From Polaromonas hydrogenivorans (GTDB lineage Bacteria > Pseudomonadota > Gammaproteobacteria > Burkholderiales > Burkholderiaceae_C): 64,000 bases of DNA. The notes beneath the pieces are model-generated. The model did no database searches, was not told the origin of the DNA, and saw only the letters and a list, made by a program, of their open reading frames with translations. The stretch is from assembly GCF_040105105.1 (NCBI RefSeq), contig NZ_CP157676.1, forward strand, positions 310,001-374,000. Reading direction: 5' to 3'. Positions 44,502 to 52,270 of this stretch are shown here, one piece after another. The translations under genes were made by a program, and so were the position numbers. Within the stretch, counting starts at the first letter, position 1; each line of letters starts with the position of its first letter.

Positions 44502-45470
44502 ATGCAATACCGGCAACTTGGCAGTTCCGACCTGAAGGTCTCCGTAATCGGACTGGGTGGCAACACCTTCGGGCCGCCGCGGCTGTCGGCCGACGAGTCT
44601 TTGCGCTGCATTCATCGCGCGGGCGAGTTGGGTATCAACTTCATCGATACCGCAATCAAATACGGCGAAGGGCAGAGCGAGGCGCATATCGGGCGCGCAC
44701 TTGAGGGGAATCGTCATAAGTGGGTTGTCGCCACCAAGTTTAATCTGGCTCAACTCCGGGCGGACGAGTCGGTTCGCGCACGCATCCTACGGCATTGCGA
44801 GATTAGCCTGCAACGCCTGCGCAGCGATTACATCGATCTCTACCAGATCCATTTAAATGCGCCCGGGGTGGATGACGAGGAGACTCTTGCCGTGCTCGCC
44901 GAACTGGTGTTGGCGGGCAAGGTGCGCTGGATCGGTGAATGCAATTACGCCGCCTGGCGGCACGCAGGTGCGATGCATACCGCGCGCCGCCATGGCTGGC
45001 CGGTCATGGTGTCTTGCCAGAATCATTACAACCTTCTGCGTCGCCACGTTGAGCACGAAACGCTGCCATTTTGCCGCGAGCAGGGCGTGGCCTTCCTGCC
45101 GTACTTCCCGCTGGCCGGCGGTTTTCTGACAGACAAATACGTACAGGGCCAGCCGGCGCCGGTCGGCACGCGGGGTGCGGCCGGCAGTCCGATCGTGACG
45201 AACAGCCGTACCGCGCGCAACGAGGCAATTCAGTCGCAGCTGAAGGAATGGGCCCATGTCCAGGGCCACTCGCTGGGCGAACTGGCAATCGCCTGGCTGT
45301 TGTCGCACCCAGAGATCCCCTCCGTGATCGCAGGTGTCAGCGCGCTGGAACAGGTAGAGCAGAACGTGCGGGCTGCCGAATGGGTGCTCACTGAGGCCCA
45401 GCGCGCCGAGGTCGATGCCATCGCCACCTGGGACGGCAGCGGGCAGCTGGCCGAAATGCTGGTGCCCTGA
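44502..45470 (+). CDS. Aldo/keto reductase
   Basis: The 322-residue product is a YdjG/Tas-like aldo/keto reductase with the complete tetrad: Asp49 and Tyr54 (FIDTAIKYGEGQSE), Lys79 (VVATKF) and His117 (YQIHLNAPG). The cofactor-binding region EIPSVIAGVSALEQVEQNV near the end fits NADPH. The ATG at 44502 follows AAGGGGACGACCC. In this operon it could reduce an aldehyde or quinone intermediate or oxidise a side-chain alcohol. The physiological substrate cannot be predicted. Confidence 0.9.
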   Translation: MQYRQLGSSDLKVSVIGLGGNTFGPPRLSADESLRCIHRAGELGINFIDTAIKYGEGQSEAHIGRALEGNRHKWVVATKFNLAQLRADESVRARILRHCEISLQRLRSDYIDLYQIHLNAPGVDDEETLAVLAELVLAGKVRWIGECNYAAWRHAGAMHTARRHGWPVMVSCQNHYNLLRRHVEHETLPFCREQGVAFLPYFPLAGGFLTDKYVQGQPAPVGTRGAAGSPIVTNSRTARNEAIQSQLKEWAHVQGHSLGELAIAWLLSHPEIPSVIAGVSALEQVEQNVRAAEWVLTEAQRAEVDAIATWDGSGQLAEMLVP

Positions 45471-45550
45471 GGTCACGACCCGAACGCACAGACATGACTG
45501 AGTCCCGGTATCCGTCCGAACTTCTGCCCAAGGTTGCTCGGCCCTAGCCT

Positions 45551-45679
45551 ATGCGGATAGCGTACGAAGTGTCGGCTGGGGAGGCGCAGCCGATGGTCTG
45601 GAGCGACGCCTTTCGCACCGTGCTGGTTGGGTTGTTGCTGGTGTTTGCCATCGTCTTGCTGGCCGCATGGCGCATATGA
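45551..45679 (+). CDS. Small single-span membrane protein (42 aa)
   Basis: An open frame of 42 residues encodes a soluble start (MRIAYEVSAGEAQPMVWSDA) and one clear transmembrane helix (VLVGLLLVFAIVLLAAW) ending in RI. It lies between the aldo/keto reductase and MFS genes in the same orientation. No strong ribosome binding site is visible. Small proteins of this type can accompany transporters, but there is no homologue I recognise, so the call rests on the helix and the location. Confidence 0.4.
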   Translation: MRIAYEVSAGEAQPMVWSDAFRTVLVGLLLVFAIVLLAAWRI

Positions 45680-45687
45680 GCATGAGT

Positions 45688-45741
45688 GCGCACAACCGAG
45701 TGCGGCGCACTAACGCGCACAACCGAGTGCGGCGCACTAAC
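45688..45741 (+). repeat. Tandem 27 bp repeat, two perfect copies
   Basis: The unit starts GCGCACAACCGAG and ends TGCGGCGCACTAAC. It occurs at 45688-45714 and 45715-45741. Each unit holds GTGCGGCGCAC-like dyad symmetry (GTGCG and CGCAC). It sits 110 bp before the MFS symporter gene and may be a protein-binding site or replication slippage. Confidence 0.85.
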
Positions 45742-45851
45742 GTTAATTTACATCCTGTCGCCAGGGAGGCGCAAGGCGCACCTGTCGCCACCCATAGAGC
45801 AGCCGGGCTGCCCATTAAATGGCCCGTCACATCGGGCCTCACGGAGACAAC

Positions 45852-47282
45852 ATGAGTGCTATTCCAGACCATATCGAAGCATGTGCCGTTGCGGTGCCGG
45901 AGTCACGACCGGGCAGTCACAGCACTCGCACGGCACTGGCCTACGGCCTGCCCAGTGCCGCCATCGGATTCACCTACATGCTCAACCAGCTGTATTTGAT
46001 GAAGTACACGACCGATGTGCTGATGATTGCGCCAGCCGTGATGGGCATTATCCTGGCCGTCTCGCGCATCTGGGATGCCGTGTTCGACCCGATCGTGGGC
46101 TATCTCTCGGACATCACGCGCCATCGACTGGGTCGGCGCAAGCTGTGGATCCTGGCCGGTAGCGTTCCGCTCACGCTGAGCTTCATCGCCACATTCATCC
46201 CGCTGCCGGGTCTTGGCAGTGCTGGGCTGGTCGCATGGATGAGTGTGGCCGTGATCGTCTACTTCACGGCCTTGGCCGCAGTGATGATCCCGCATATGGC
46301 GCTTGGCTCCGAGCTATCGACGGATTACCACATGCGTAGCAAGATATACGGCTCGCGGCATGTATTTTTTGTCCTCGGCTCAATCCTGTCGCTGGTGGCG
46401 ATGTTCGCCTTCATCAAGGCTGGCAAGGACGGGCCCGAAGCACTGCGAGCGGTACAGGATCCGATCATCATTGTCAGTGCCATCGTATGTATTGTTCTGA
46501 TCGGATGTCTCCTGCTCGGTGCGCCTGAGCCCAAGGAGAATCAGGGCCGGGTGGAAAAGGGATTTCTGAAGAAGTTTGCGCATGTGTGGGCTAATCGCCA
46601 CGCGCGCATTATCCTGATGACCACCTTCATCGAGAACCTGGGCACCGCAGCGATCTCGGTGATGACGGTCTATTTTGCGCAGTACGTGGTCGGCGATCCG
46701 CTCGTTGCACCACTGTTCGTCCTGGCCTTCATGGTGCCTTCGATGCTGTCGGTAGGCTTCTGGGTCGCGCTTTCCAGGCGCTATGGCAAGTCGCGCCTGT
46801 GGCTGTGGTCGATGATGGGTACGGGCCTTTGCTTCCTCGGCTTCTTCGTCACCCCCTTCATCGATTCCTACACCTGGCGCCTGATCGTCGTATTTGGTGC
46901 AACCCTTGGGGCCGGCTTCGCCAATGGCTGCGGCGGCACCATGGGGCCGTCCATCCTCGGGGACGTCGTGGATGCTGACGAGCACGCTACGGGCGAACGC
47001 AAGGAGGGGGCCTACTTCGCGATCTGGCAGACCGTTGTCAAGGGCGCGACGGGCGTGATGATGATGCTGGCCGGGTTCGCACTGCAGTTCTCCGGTTTCC
47101 TGCCGAACCAGGAGCAAACCATGCAGGTGAAACTCACGATCACCTCACTGAACGGCTTGCTGCCCTTCATCTGCTTCATGATTGGCGCCTGGGTGTTGAA
47201 GCACTTCAAACTCACACCCGAAGAGCATGCCCGCATCCGAAGCGATCTTGACGCACGCCGTCAATGCAATCCGGCCGCATGA
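45852..47282 (+). CDS. MFS transporter, glycoside-pentoside-hexuronide (GPH) type
   Basis: The 476-residue membrane protein has about 12 helices. ALAYGLPSAAIGFTYMLNQL, ISRIWDAVFDPIVGYLSD-like residues (here VSRIWDAVFDPIVGYLSD) and RHRLGRRKLWIL are hallmarks of the GPH/MelB branch. STDYHMRSKIYGSRH in the central loop is also typical. Members import sugars or organic anions with a cation, and several lie in steroid and aromatic catabolic operons. Here it probably imports the acid or phenolic substrate or a side-chain product. The start ATG follows GGAGACAAC; an upstream in-frame extension is unsupported. Confidence 0.87.
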   Translation: MSAIPDHIEACAVAVPESRPGSHSTRTALAYGLPSAAIGFTYMLNQLYLMKYTTDVLMIAPAVMGIILAVSRIWDAVFDPIVGYLSDITRHRLGRRKLWILAGSVPLTLSFIATFIPLPGLGSAGLVAWMSVAVIVYFTALAAVMIPHMALGSELSTDYHMRSKIYGSRHVFFVLGSILSLVAMFAFIKAGKDGPEALRAVQDPIIIVSAIVCIVLIGCLLLGAPEPKENQGRVEKGFLKKFAHVWANRHARIILMTTFIENLGTAAISVMTVYFAQYVVGDPLVAPLFVLAFMVPSMLSVGFWVALSRRYGKSRLWLWSMMGTGLCFLGFFVTPFIDSYTWRLIVVFGATLGAGFANGCGGTMGPSILGDVVDADEHATGERKEGAYFAIWQTVVKGATGVMMMLAGFALQFSGFLPNQEQTMQVKLTITSLNGLLPFICFMIGAWVLKHFKLTPEEHARIRSDLDARRQCNPAA

Positions 47283-47309
47283 GGCATTGATCCACACCAG
47301 GAGACAAAA

Positions 47310-48296
47310 ATGACCATTTCCCGTCGTCGCATTCTGCAATCGACTTTTTGTGCAACGCCGCTGCTTCAGTTCGGGCCCTGCGCTTTGGCGCAGCCGGGCG
47401 AGATAGCGCGCATCATCACCGGCTTTCCGCCCGGCGGTACCACCGATGCCATCAGCCGCCGTCTCGCGGAAAAGCTGCAACCAGGCTACGCCCGTAACGT
47501 CATCGTGGAGAACCGTTCTGGGGCCGGCGGCCAATTGGCAGTGCAGTCAATGAAATCTGCACCTGTAGATGGAGCGACGATTCTGTTTACCCCGATGTCC
47601 ATTCTGGGTGTGTATCCGCACACGTACAAGCGGCTGCCCTATGATCCGGTGGCCGACCTCATACCGGTGTCGAATGTCGCGACCTACGACTATGGTTTGG
47701 CGGTTGGACCCGCAGTTCCGGCCAATGTCACAACCGTGCCGCAGTTTATGGACTGGTGCAAGGCAAATCCGACCAAGGCCAACTTCGGCAGCGGTGCCAC
47801 GGGCTCCACGCTGCACTTTCTTGGCATCATTCTCGGACGGGCAGCAGGCATCGAATTGACACATGTCGGCTATCGAGGCTCCGCCAGTATGCTGAGCGAT
47901 TTGGCCGGGGGCTCGTTGCCGGCCTGTTGCAGCCCGGTGGGTGATCTGCTGGCTTATCAGGCTGCGGGCAGGTTGCGGGTCATTGGAACCTCGGGGTCCA
48001 AACGCAGCCGGTTTCTACCCAAAGTCGCAACCTTTGCCGAGTATGGTTACACCGACATGGTCTTCAATGAGTGGTATGGGCTCTTCCTTGCTGCACGCAC
48101 GCCTCAGGAGTATGTGCAGCGACTGAACACCGCCGTGGCAGGTGCCCTCGCGGCTCCGGATGTCATCAATGCATTGGCATTGTTGGGCATGGACGCCACC
48201 CCGTCCAGTTCGATCGAACTGGACGCCATGCTAAAAATCGACACTGAACGTTGGGGAAAACTGGTCAAGAGCACTGGATTCACAAGCGAGACCTGA
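47310..48296 (+). CDS. Tripartite tricarboxylate transporter substrate-binding protein (Bug/TctC family)
   Basis: The 328-residue receptor has an unusual N-terminus with a twin-arginine-like SRRRILQSTF motif, a short hydrophobic stretch, and ALAQ before the mature part. EIARIITGFPPGGTTDAIS, VIVENRSGAGGQLAVQS and HVGYRGSASMLSD match the family blocks. It lies 27 bp after the GPH symporter gene with GGAGACAAAA as ribosome binding site and is probably the last gene of operon B. Like the other receptors here, it has no TctAB partner nearby. Confidence 0.9.
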   Translation: MTISRRRILQSTFCATPLLQFGPCALAQPGEIARIITGFPPGGTTDAISRRLAEKLQPGYARNVIVENRSGAGGQLAVQSMKSAPVDGATILFTPMSILGVYPHTYKRLPYDPVADLIPVSNVATYDYGLAVGPAVPANVTTVPQFMDWCKANPTKANFGSGATGSTLHFLGIILGRAAGIELTHVGYRGSASMLSDLAGGSLPACCSPVGDLLAYQAAGRLRVIGTSGSKRSRFLPKVATFAEYGYTDMVFNEWYGLFLAARTPQEYVQRLNTAVAGALAAPDVINALALLGMDATPSSSIELDAMLKIDTERWGKLVKSTGFTSET

Positions 48297-48594
48297 ATAC
48301 ATCGCGAGCCTGCTGTGTCCTAACACAGCTCATTTCACGGAAAGAGCCTGCCAGCTGCCATGCGGGAAGCTTTTTGCGCACCGTCTCCATGCAATCGATC
48401 TCATTGTTCGAGTTGTACTTCTGCGGTACAGATTACAGCACTCCGCAAAGGACAGCTCTGCTGGAAGGCTGCAAAGAGGAGTCTTTTGGCGAGCAGTTTT
48501 ATGCATTGGCAGGAAAAATCCGTCCCGTTTGAGGAACTGACATCCGTTCCTGCGCCAAACACGTTTATCAACCGGCAACGCGACAGAACCCGTT
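48297..48594. other. Intergenic, no gene recognised
   Basis: These 298 bases lie between convergent genes (receptor and antitoxin). I see no strong hairpin followed by a T-run and no coding signal. Confidence 0.35.
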
Positions 48595-48915
48595 TCAGGC
48601 GTGTTCGGGCCGAGCATCAATGTGCAGCCGCATGCCCAGCGCGCGCAGCACCTTCAGGACCGTGGACAGGCTTGGGTTTCCCTGTTCGCCCAGGGCTTTA
48701 TAAAGCCCTTCGCGGGTGAGGCCCGTGTCGCGGGCGAGTTGCATCATGCCGCGCGCGCGGGCGATGTCACCCAGTGCTTTGGCGAACAGGGCGGCATCGT
48801 CAGGCGCCTGCTCGATGCAGGCCTGCAGGTACAGGGCGCAGTCTTCATCGGAGCGCAGGTAGGCGGCGGCATCGAAGGGCTGGATGCCCAGTTTTTCAGC
48901 GGCTGTGGGGTTCAT
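48595..48915 (-). CDS. Addiction-module antidote protein (HigA-like, COG3636)
   Basis: The 106-residue product has an N-terminal segment FDAAAYLRSDEDCALYLQA and a Cro/C1-type HTH (MQLARDTGLTREGLYKALGE, NPSLSTVLKVLRALG). This is the layout of antidotes whose toxin gene precedes them. The gene is 3 bp downstream of the toxin gene, as usual for the HigBA order. It should neutralise the toxin and repress the operon. Confidence 0.9.
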   Translation of the reverse strand: MNPTAAEKLGIQPFDAAAYLRSDEDCALYLQACIEQAPDDAALFAKALGDIARARGMMQLARDTGLTREGLYKALGEQGNPSLSTVLKVLRALGMRLHIDARPEHA

Positions 48916-48918
48916 CGT

Positions 48919-49215
48919 TCATTCCTTCAAGAGTTGGACCATGCCCTGGGCCTTCGCAATATCCCTGGCTTGAGTGGACTTGTCGCCGCCGCCCAGGGCG
49001 ACGACGACCGTGGCGCCCTCTTTCCAGCAATAGACGCGGTAGCCGGGCCCGGAGTCAATGCGCAGCTCGGTCACTTCCTGGCCGACGGGCTTGCAGTCGC
49101 CCCAGTGGCCCAGCGACAGGCGGGCAAGACGCGCCAGAACCTGCTTTTGGCCGACCTTGTCACGAAGCGAGCCGATCCAGGCATCGAATTCAGAAGTGCG
49201 CAGGATTTGAAGCAT
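48919..49215 (-). CDS. RelE/ParE-superfamily toxin (HigB-like, DUF891-type)
   Basis: The 98-residue product is a short RelE-fold toxin. The N-terminal EFDAWIGSLRDKVGQKQVLAR and VTELRIDSGPGYRVYCWKEG blocks, and the ending LGGGDKSTQARDIAKAQGM, are characteristic of the addiction-module killer proteins paired with COG3636 antidotes. The usual catalytic basic residues (Arg in RVY, Lys in GGDKSTQ) are present. First gene of the bicistronic module. Confidence 0.9.
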   Translation of the reverse strand: MLQILRTSEFDAWIGSLRDKVGQKQVLARLARLSLGHWGDCKPVGQEVTELRIDSGPGYRVYCWKEGATVVVALGGGDKSTQARDIAKAQGMVQLLKE

Positions 49216-49886
49216 CGGTGAATTGTGAACTATGGTTCACAAAAATACAAGCATCAGCCCCGCCAGCAACCAATAGCCCTAAGATAACGCACAAAGTAAT
49301 AGGGTTGCGCAGATGCTGAACAGGCCGTCGGCAAGCATCAACCCGACCATGCGGCACCGCTCCAGTCACATCGATCCTCCTTTGCCACTGGTCAATTCGG
49401 CGCAAAATAAACGCGTTGGATCTTGCCCGCTAACGGCCGTGCACCCCAGCGCCGGGTTGGCTACCAGACAGAAGGCGGCCGGACTCGTCCATGGTCAGCC
49501 GAGCGCATTACCAAGACCGTGCAAGGCAAAAAATTGCCCTGTTTTGGTGACGCTTTCAATAAGCACAGTTGGGCATGCGCCACACGCAGTTGCTTCGGGC
49601 CACGACGACAATATAAACGTCGTCTTCTCACCCACAAGACGATGCCTTTAAGGCTGAGCATATTTCCAAAAAGCTGGTTCAGCTTGCCTTGACGCGATAT
49701 TCGATAGACAGATCACTGGGTCAAGTCATCCAGTCTGACCCTGATCGGTAAACACAGGTGCCCGGCTGAATCCAGCCTCATGTCTTTCACGCCCTTGAAG
49801 CTTGGACTATTGCGCCGGCTCCTGTACCGGCCAAACGCCTACGGCTTCCGAAGCATTTCTGCTCATGTAAGACAAGATCAACCAGA
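49216..49886. other. Intergenic, no gene recognised
   Basis: These 671 bases hold only short open frames without ribosome binding sites or known domains. The sequence is less GC-rich than the neighbours and may be decayed coding sequence. The toxin-antitoxin promoter must be at its left edge. Confidence 0.4.
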
Positions 49887-50396
49887 TCAGGGTTCATTCA
49901 TCAGAGTGGGCTCCTTGTCGTCATCGAGCCGCTTCATGTTGTCCAGCAGCTTGAGCAGGTAGTGCAGCGTATGGGTGAGGTCGTTGGTGGAAAACCCGTC
50001 CAGCGCCTGCTCGTAATAGTCATGAATCTTGGGCTGCGCCTTCACGAGCCAGACCTCGCGGCCTGAGGCCGTCATCGTCACCAGGCGCCACCGGCGGTCC
50101 CGTCCGTCGGGGGCCGAGCCAATATGCCCGTCGCGCTCCATCCGGCTGATCAACCCCGCCAGGTTCTGGCGGCTCACCATCAGGTAGCGGGCCAAATCGC
50201 CCACGCTCATCCCCCCCTCGGCTTCCGGCCGCGACAAAGCCCCCAGCACCGCCCACTGCTGCGTCGTCAGGCCTTCAGCCTCCACCGCACGCGTCCCTGT
50301 TTTGTGCAACATATTGGTACATTGATACAAACGAAAGAACAACCTGTTGGCCAGCTCCGTTCGCACCGAAACAGCATTTTCATTAGGGTAAACCAT
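49887..50396 (-). CDS. MarR-family transcriptional regulator (BadR-like)
   Basis: The 169-residue product has the MarR winged-helix fold: ANRLFFRLYQCTNMLHKTGT, GLTTQQWAVLGALSR, SVGDLARYLMVSRQNLAGLI (recognition helix) and RMERDGHIGSAPDGRDRRWR (wing). The C-terminal helix forms the dimer arm. I used the ATG at 50396; a TTG at 50411 is possible. It is divergent from the cyclohexanecarboxylate operon, the same arrangement as BadR of Rhodopseudomonas palustris, which represses this pathway until a ring-CoA ester binds. The palindrome at 50451 is the likely operator. Confidence 0.88.
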   Translation of the reverse strand: MVYPNENAVSVRTELANRLFFRLYQCTNMLHKTGTRAVEAEGLTTQQWAVLGALSRPEAEGGMSVGDLARYLMVSRQNLAGLISRMERDGHIGSAPDGRDRRWRLVTMTASGREVWLVKAQPKIHDYYEQALDGFSTNDLTHTLHYLLKLLDNMKRLDDDKEPTLMNEP

Positions 50397-50419
50397 ATAA
50401 ATTCCATACAAAAATACGC

Positions 50420-50448
50420 TTGCACTAAAAAATTCTTCGACCTAAGAT
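50420..50448 (+). promoter_or_regulatory. Sigma70 promoter of the cyclohexanecarboxylate operon
   Basis: TTGCAC (50420-50425) and TAAGAT (50443-50448) are separated by 17 bases. The start point would fall inside the palindrome at 50451-50464, which fits repression by the MarR protein. Confidence 0.6.
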
Positions 50449-50450
50449 AT

Positions 50451-50464
50451 GACAATGTATTGTC
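50451..50464. promoter_or_regulatory. Probable MarR operator
   Basis: GACAATGTATTGTC is a perfect 14 bp palindrome (GACAAT-GT-ATTGTC), sitting right after the -10 element in the gap between the divergent regulator and badH. Size and AT-rich centre fit MarR-family operators. Confidence 0.7.
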
Positions 50465-50522
50465 CTAAATACCCAGGCCAATGCAGCAAGCATACCAACC
50501 TCAACGACAGATGGAGAGAAGC

Positions 50523-51290
50523 ATGAAGAATCTGGAAAACAAGACGGTCATCGTGACTGGCGGCGGCGGCGGCATTGGCGGCGCGACCTGCCGCCGTTTT
50601 GCCGCGGAAGGCGCCAAGGTCGCCGTGTTCGACATGAACGTCGAAGCGGCCCAGCGCGTGGTGGACGAGATCAAGGCCGCTGGCGGTATCGCCCAGGCCT
50701 TCAAGTGCAACATCACCGACCGCGCCGAAGTCGATGCCGCCGTGGCGGCCGCCGAAGCAGCGCTGGGCCCCATCGCCGTGCTGGTGAACAACGCCGGCTG
50801 GGACGTCTTCAAGCCCTTCCTCAAGACCGTCCCTAGCGAGTGGGACCAGCTGATCGCCATCAACCTGACCGGCGCGCTGCACATGCACCATGCGGTGCTG
50901 CCCGGCATGGCCGAGCGCAAGTACGGCCGCATCGTGAACGTGGCGTCTGACGCCGCGCGGGGCGGCTCGTCCGGCGAGGCCGTGTACGCCGCCTGCAAGG
51001 GCGGCCTGGTGGCCTTATCCAAGACCCTGGCGCGCGAACACGCCCGCCAGGGCATCACCGTCAATGTGGTATGTCCTGGCCCGACCGACACCGCCCTCTT
51101 GTCTGGCATGGCCGAAGGCGCCCGTGATCCGTCCAAGCTGATCGAGGCTTTCAGAAGCGCCATTCCCCTGGGCCGCCTGGGACAGCCCGACGACTTGGCC
51201 GGTGCCATCGTTTTCTTCGGCAGCGACGACGCCGCCTTCATCACCGGCCAGGTCATCAGCGTGTCGGGCGGCCTGACGATGCACGGCTGA
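50523..51290 (+). CDS. badH: 2-hydroxycyclohexanecarboxyl-CoA dehydrogenase
   Basis: The 255-residue SDR has TGGGGGIG at 12-19, NNAG at 89-92, Ser142, Tyr155 and Lys159 (YAACKGGLVALSKTLAREHA). The sequence from KNLENKTVIVTGG through ITGQVISVSGGLTMHG resembles Rhodopseudomonas BadH. It would oxidise 2-hydroxycyclohexane-1-carboxyl-CoA to the 2-keto ester with NAD. Adjacent badI, aliB, aliA and badK-like genes support this. I chose the ATG at 50523, preceded by GGAGAGAAGC. First gene of the operon behind the MarR-controlled promoter. Confidence 0.87.
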   Translation: MKNLENKTVIVTGGGGGIGGATCRRFAAEGAKVAVFDMNVEAAQRVVDEIKAAGGIAQAFKCNITDRAEVDAAVAAAEAALGPIAVLVNNAGWDVFKPFLKTVPSEWDQLIAINLTGALHMHHAVLPGMAERKYGRIVNVASDAARGGSSGEAVYAACKGGLVALSKTLAREHARQGITVNVVCPGPTDTALLSGMAEGARDPSKLIEAFRSAIPLGRLGQPDDLAGAIVFFGSDDAAFITGQVISVSGGLTMHG

Positions 51291-51450
51291 AGAAATGGCC
51301 CCCACGCTTGCCACTTCGTGTGCTGCGCTGCCCCCCGAGGGGGCCGCTGCGCCTGCGGCCCGGCAAAGCCGGTTCCGCGGCCCCGGCTGGTTTGGTGGGC
51401 TTGCGCCCTGACTCTCGTTTTTAACTTCCCTCACCTAACAGGAAATCATC
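51291..51450. repeat. GC-block intergenic sequence of Comamonadaceae type
   Basis: The spacer between badH and badI contains CTGCCCCCCGAGGGGGCC and several shorter G/C blocks that can fold into hairpins. Sequences of this sort (CCCCCCGAGGGGG) recur between genes in Comamonadaceae genomes. It may attenuate or stabilise the mRNA. A related GGCGCCCCCCAAGG block follows the gene ending at 5560. Confidence 0.5.
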
Positions 51451-52233
51451 ATGGAATTCGAAGACATCCTTTACGAAGTTCGCAACACCGTTGCCTGGAT
51501 CACCATCAACCGCCCCGACAAAATGAACTCGTTTCGCGGCCAGACCTGCGACGAGATCATCAAGGCGCTGAACAAGGCGGGCTACGACAAGGGCGTGGGC
51601 GCCATCGTGCTGGCCGGCGCTGGCGACCGGGCGTTTTGCACCGGCGGCGACCAGTCGGCCCACAACGGCAACTACGACGGGCGCGGCACCATCGGCCTGC
51701 CCATGGAAGAACTTCACACCGCCATTCGCGACGTGCCCAAGCCGGTGATTGCCCGCGTGCAGGGTTTTGCCATTGGTGGCGGCAATGTGCTGTGCACGAT
51801 CTGCGACCTGACGATCTGCTCGGACAAGGCCCAGTTCGGCCAGGTCGGCCCGAAGATGGGTTCGGTCGATCCCGGCTACGGCACAGCGTTCCTGGCCAGA
51901 GTAGTCGGCGAAAAGAAGGCGCGCGAGATCTGGTACCTGAACCGCCGCTACTCCGGTGCCGAGGCCGTGGCCATGGGCCTGGCCAATGTCTGCGTGCCGC
52001 ACGAGGAACTCGACGCGACCGTGCAGAAGTGGGGCGAAGAAATTGGCGAGCGCAGCCCGACGGCCATTGCCATCGCCAAGCGCAGCTTCAACGCCGACAC
52101 CGCGCACCAGGCCGGCATTGCCGGGCTGGGCATGTACGCGCTCAAGCTGTATTACGACACCGAGGAATCGCGTGAAGGCGTCAATGCGCTGAAGGAAAAA
52201 CGCAAGCCCGACTTCCGCAAGTTCGCCAAATAA
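51451..52233 (+). CDS. badI: 2-ketocyclohexanecarboxyl-CoA hydrolase
   Basis: The 260-residue crotonase-fold enzyme reads EDILYEVRNTVAWITINRPD, then DRAFCTGGDQSAHNGNYDGR and VGPKMGSVDPGYGTAFLARV, the pattern of BadI and the related MenB. It hydrolytically opens the ring of 2-ketocyclohexane-1-carboxyl-CoA to pimeloyl-CoA. The Asp in GSVDPGYG and the GGDQSAH loop are the family active-site features. AACAGGAAATCATC precedes the ATG. Its partner badH is directly upstream. Confidence 0.9.
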   Translation: MEFEDILYEVRNTVAWITINRPDKMNSFRGQTCDEIIKALNKAGYDKGVGAIVLAGAGDRAFCTGGDQSAHNGNYDGRGTIGLPMEELHTAIRDVPKPVIARVQGFAIGGGNVLCTICDLTICSDKAQFGQVGPKMGSVDPGYGTAFLARVVGEKKAREIWYLNRRYSGAEAVAMGLANVCVPHEELDATVQKWGEEIGERSPTAIAIAKRSFNADTAHQAGIAGLGMYALKLYYDTEESREGVNALKEKRKPDFRKFAK

Positions 52234-52270
52234 ACCTCCGTACAACACCTAAGTATCTGGAAACAACGAG

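Noticed and set aside
45688..45741. Tandem repeat considered as a CRISPR fragment
   Set aside because: Two directly adjacent copies without spacers and no cas genes.
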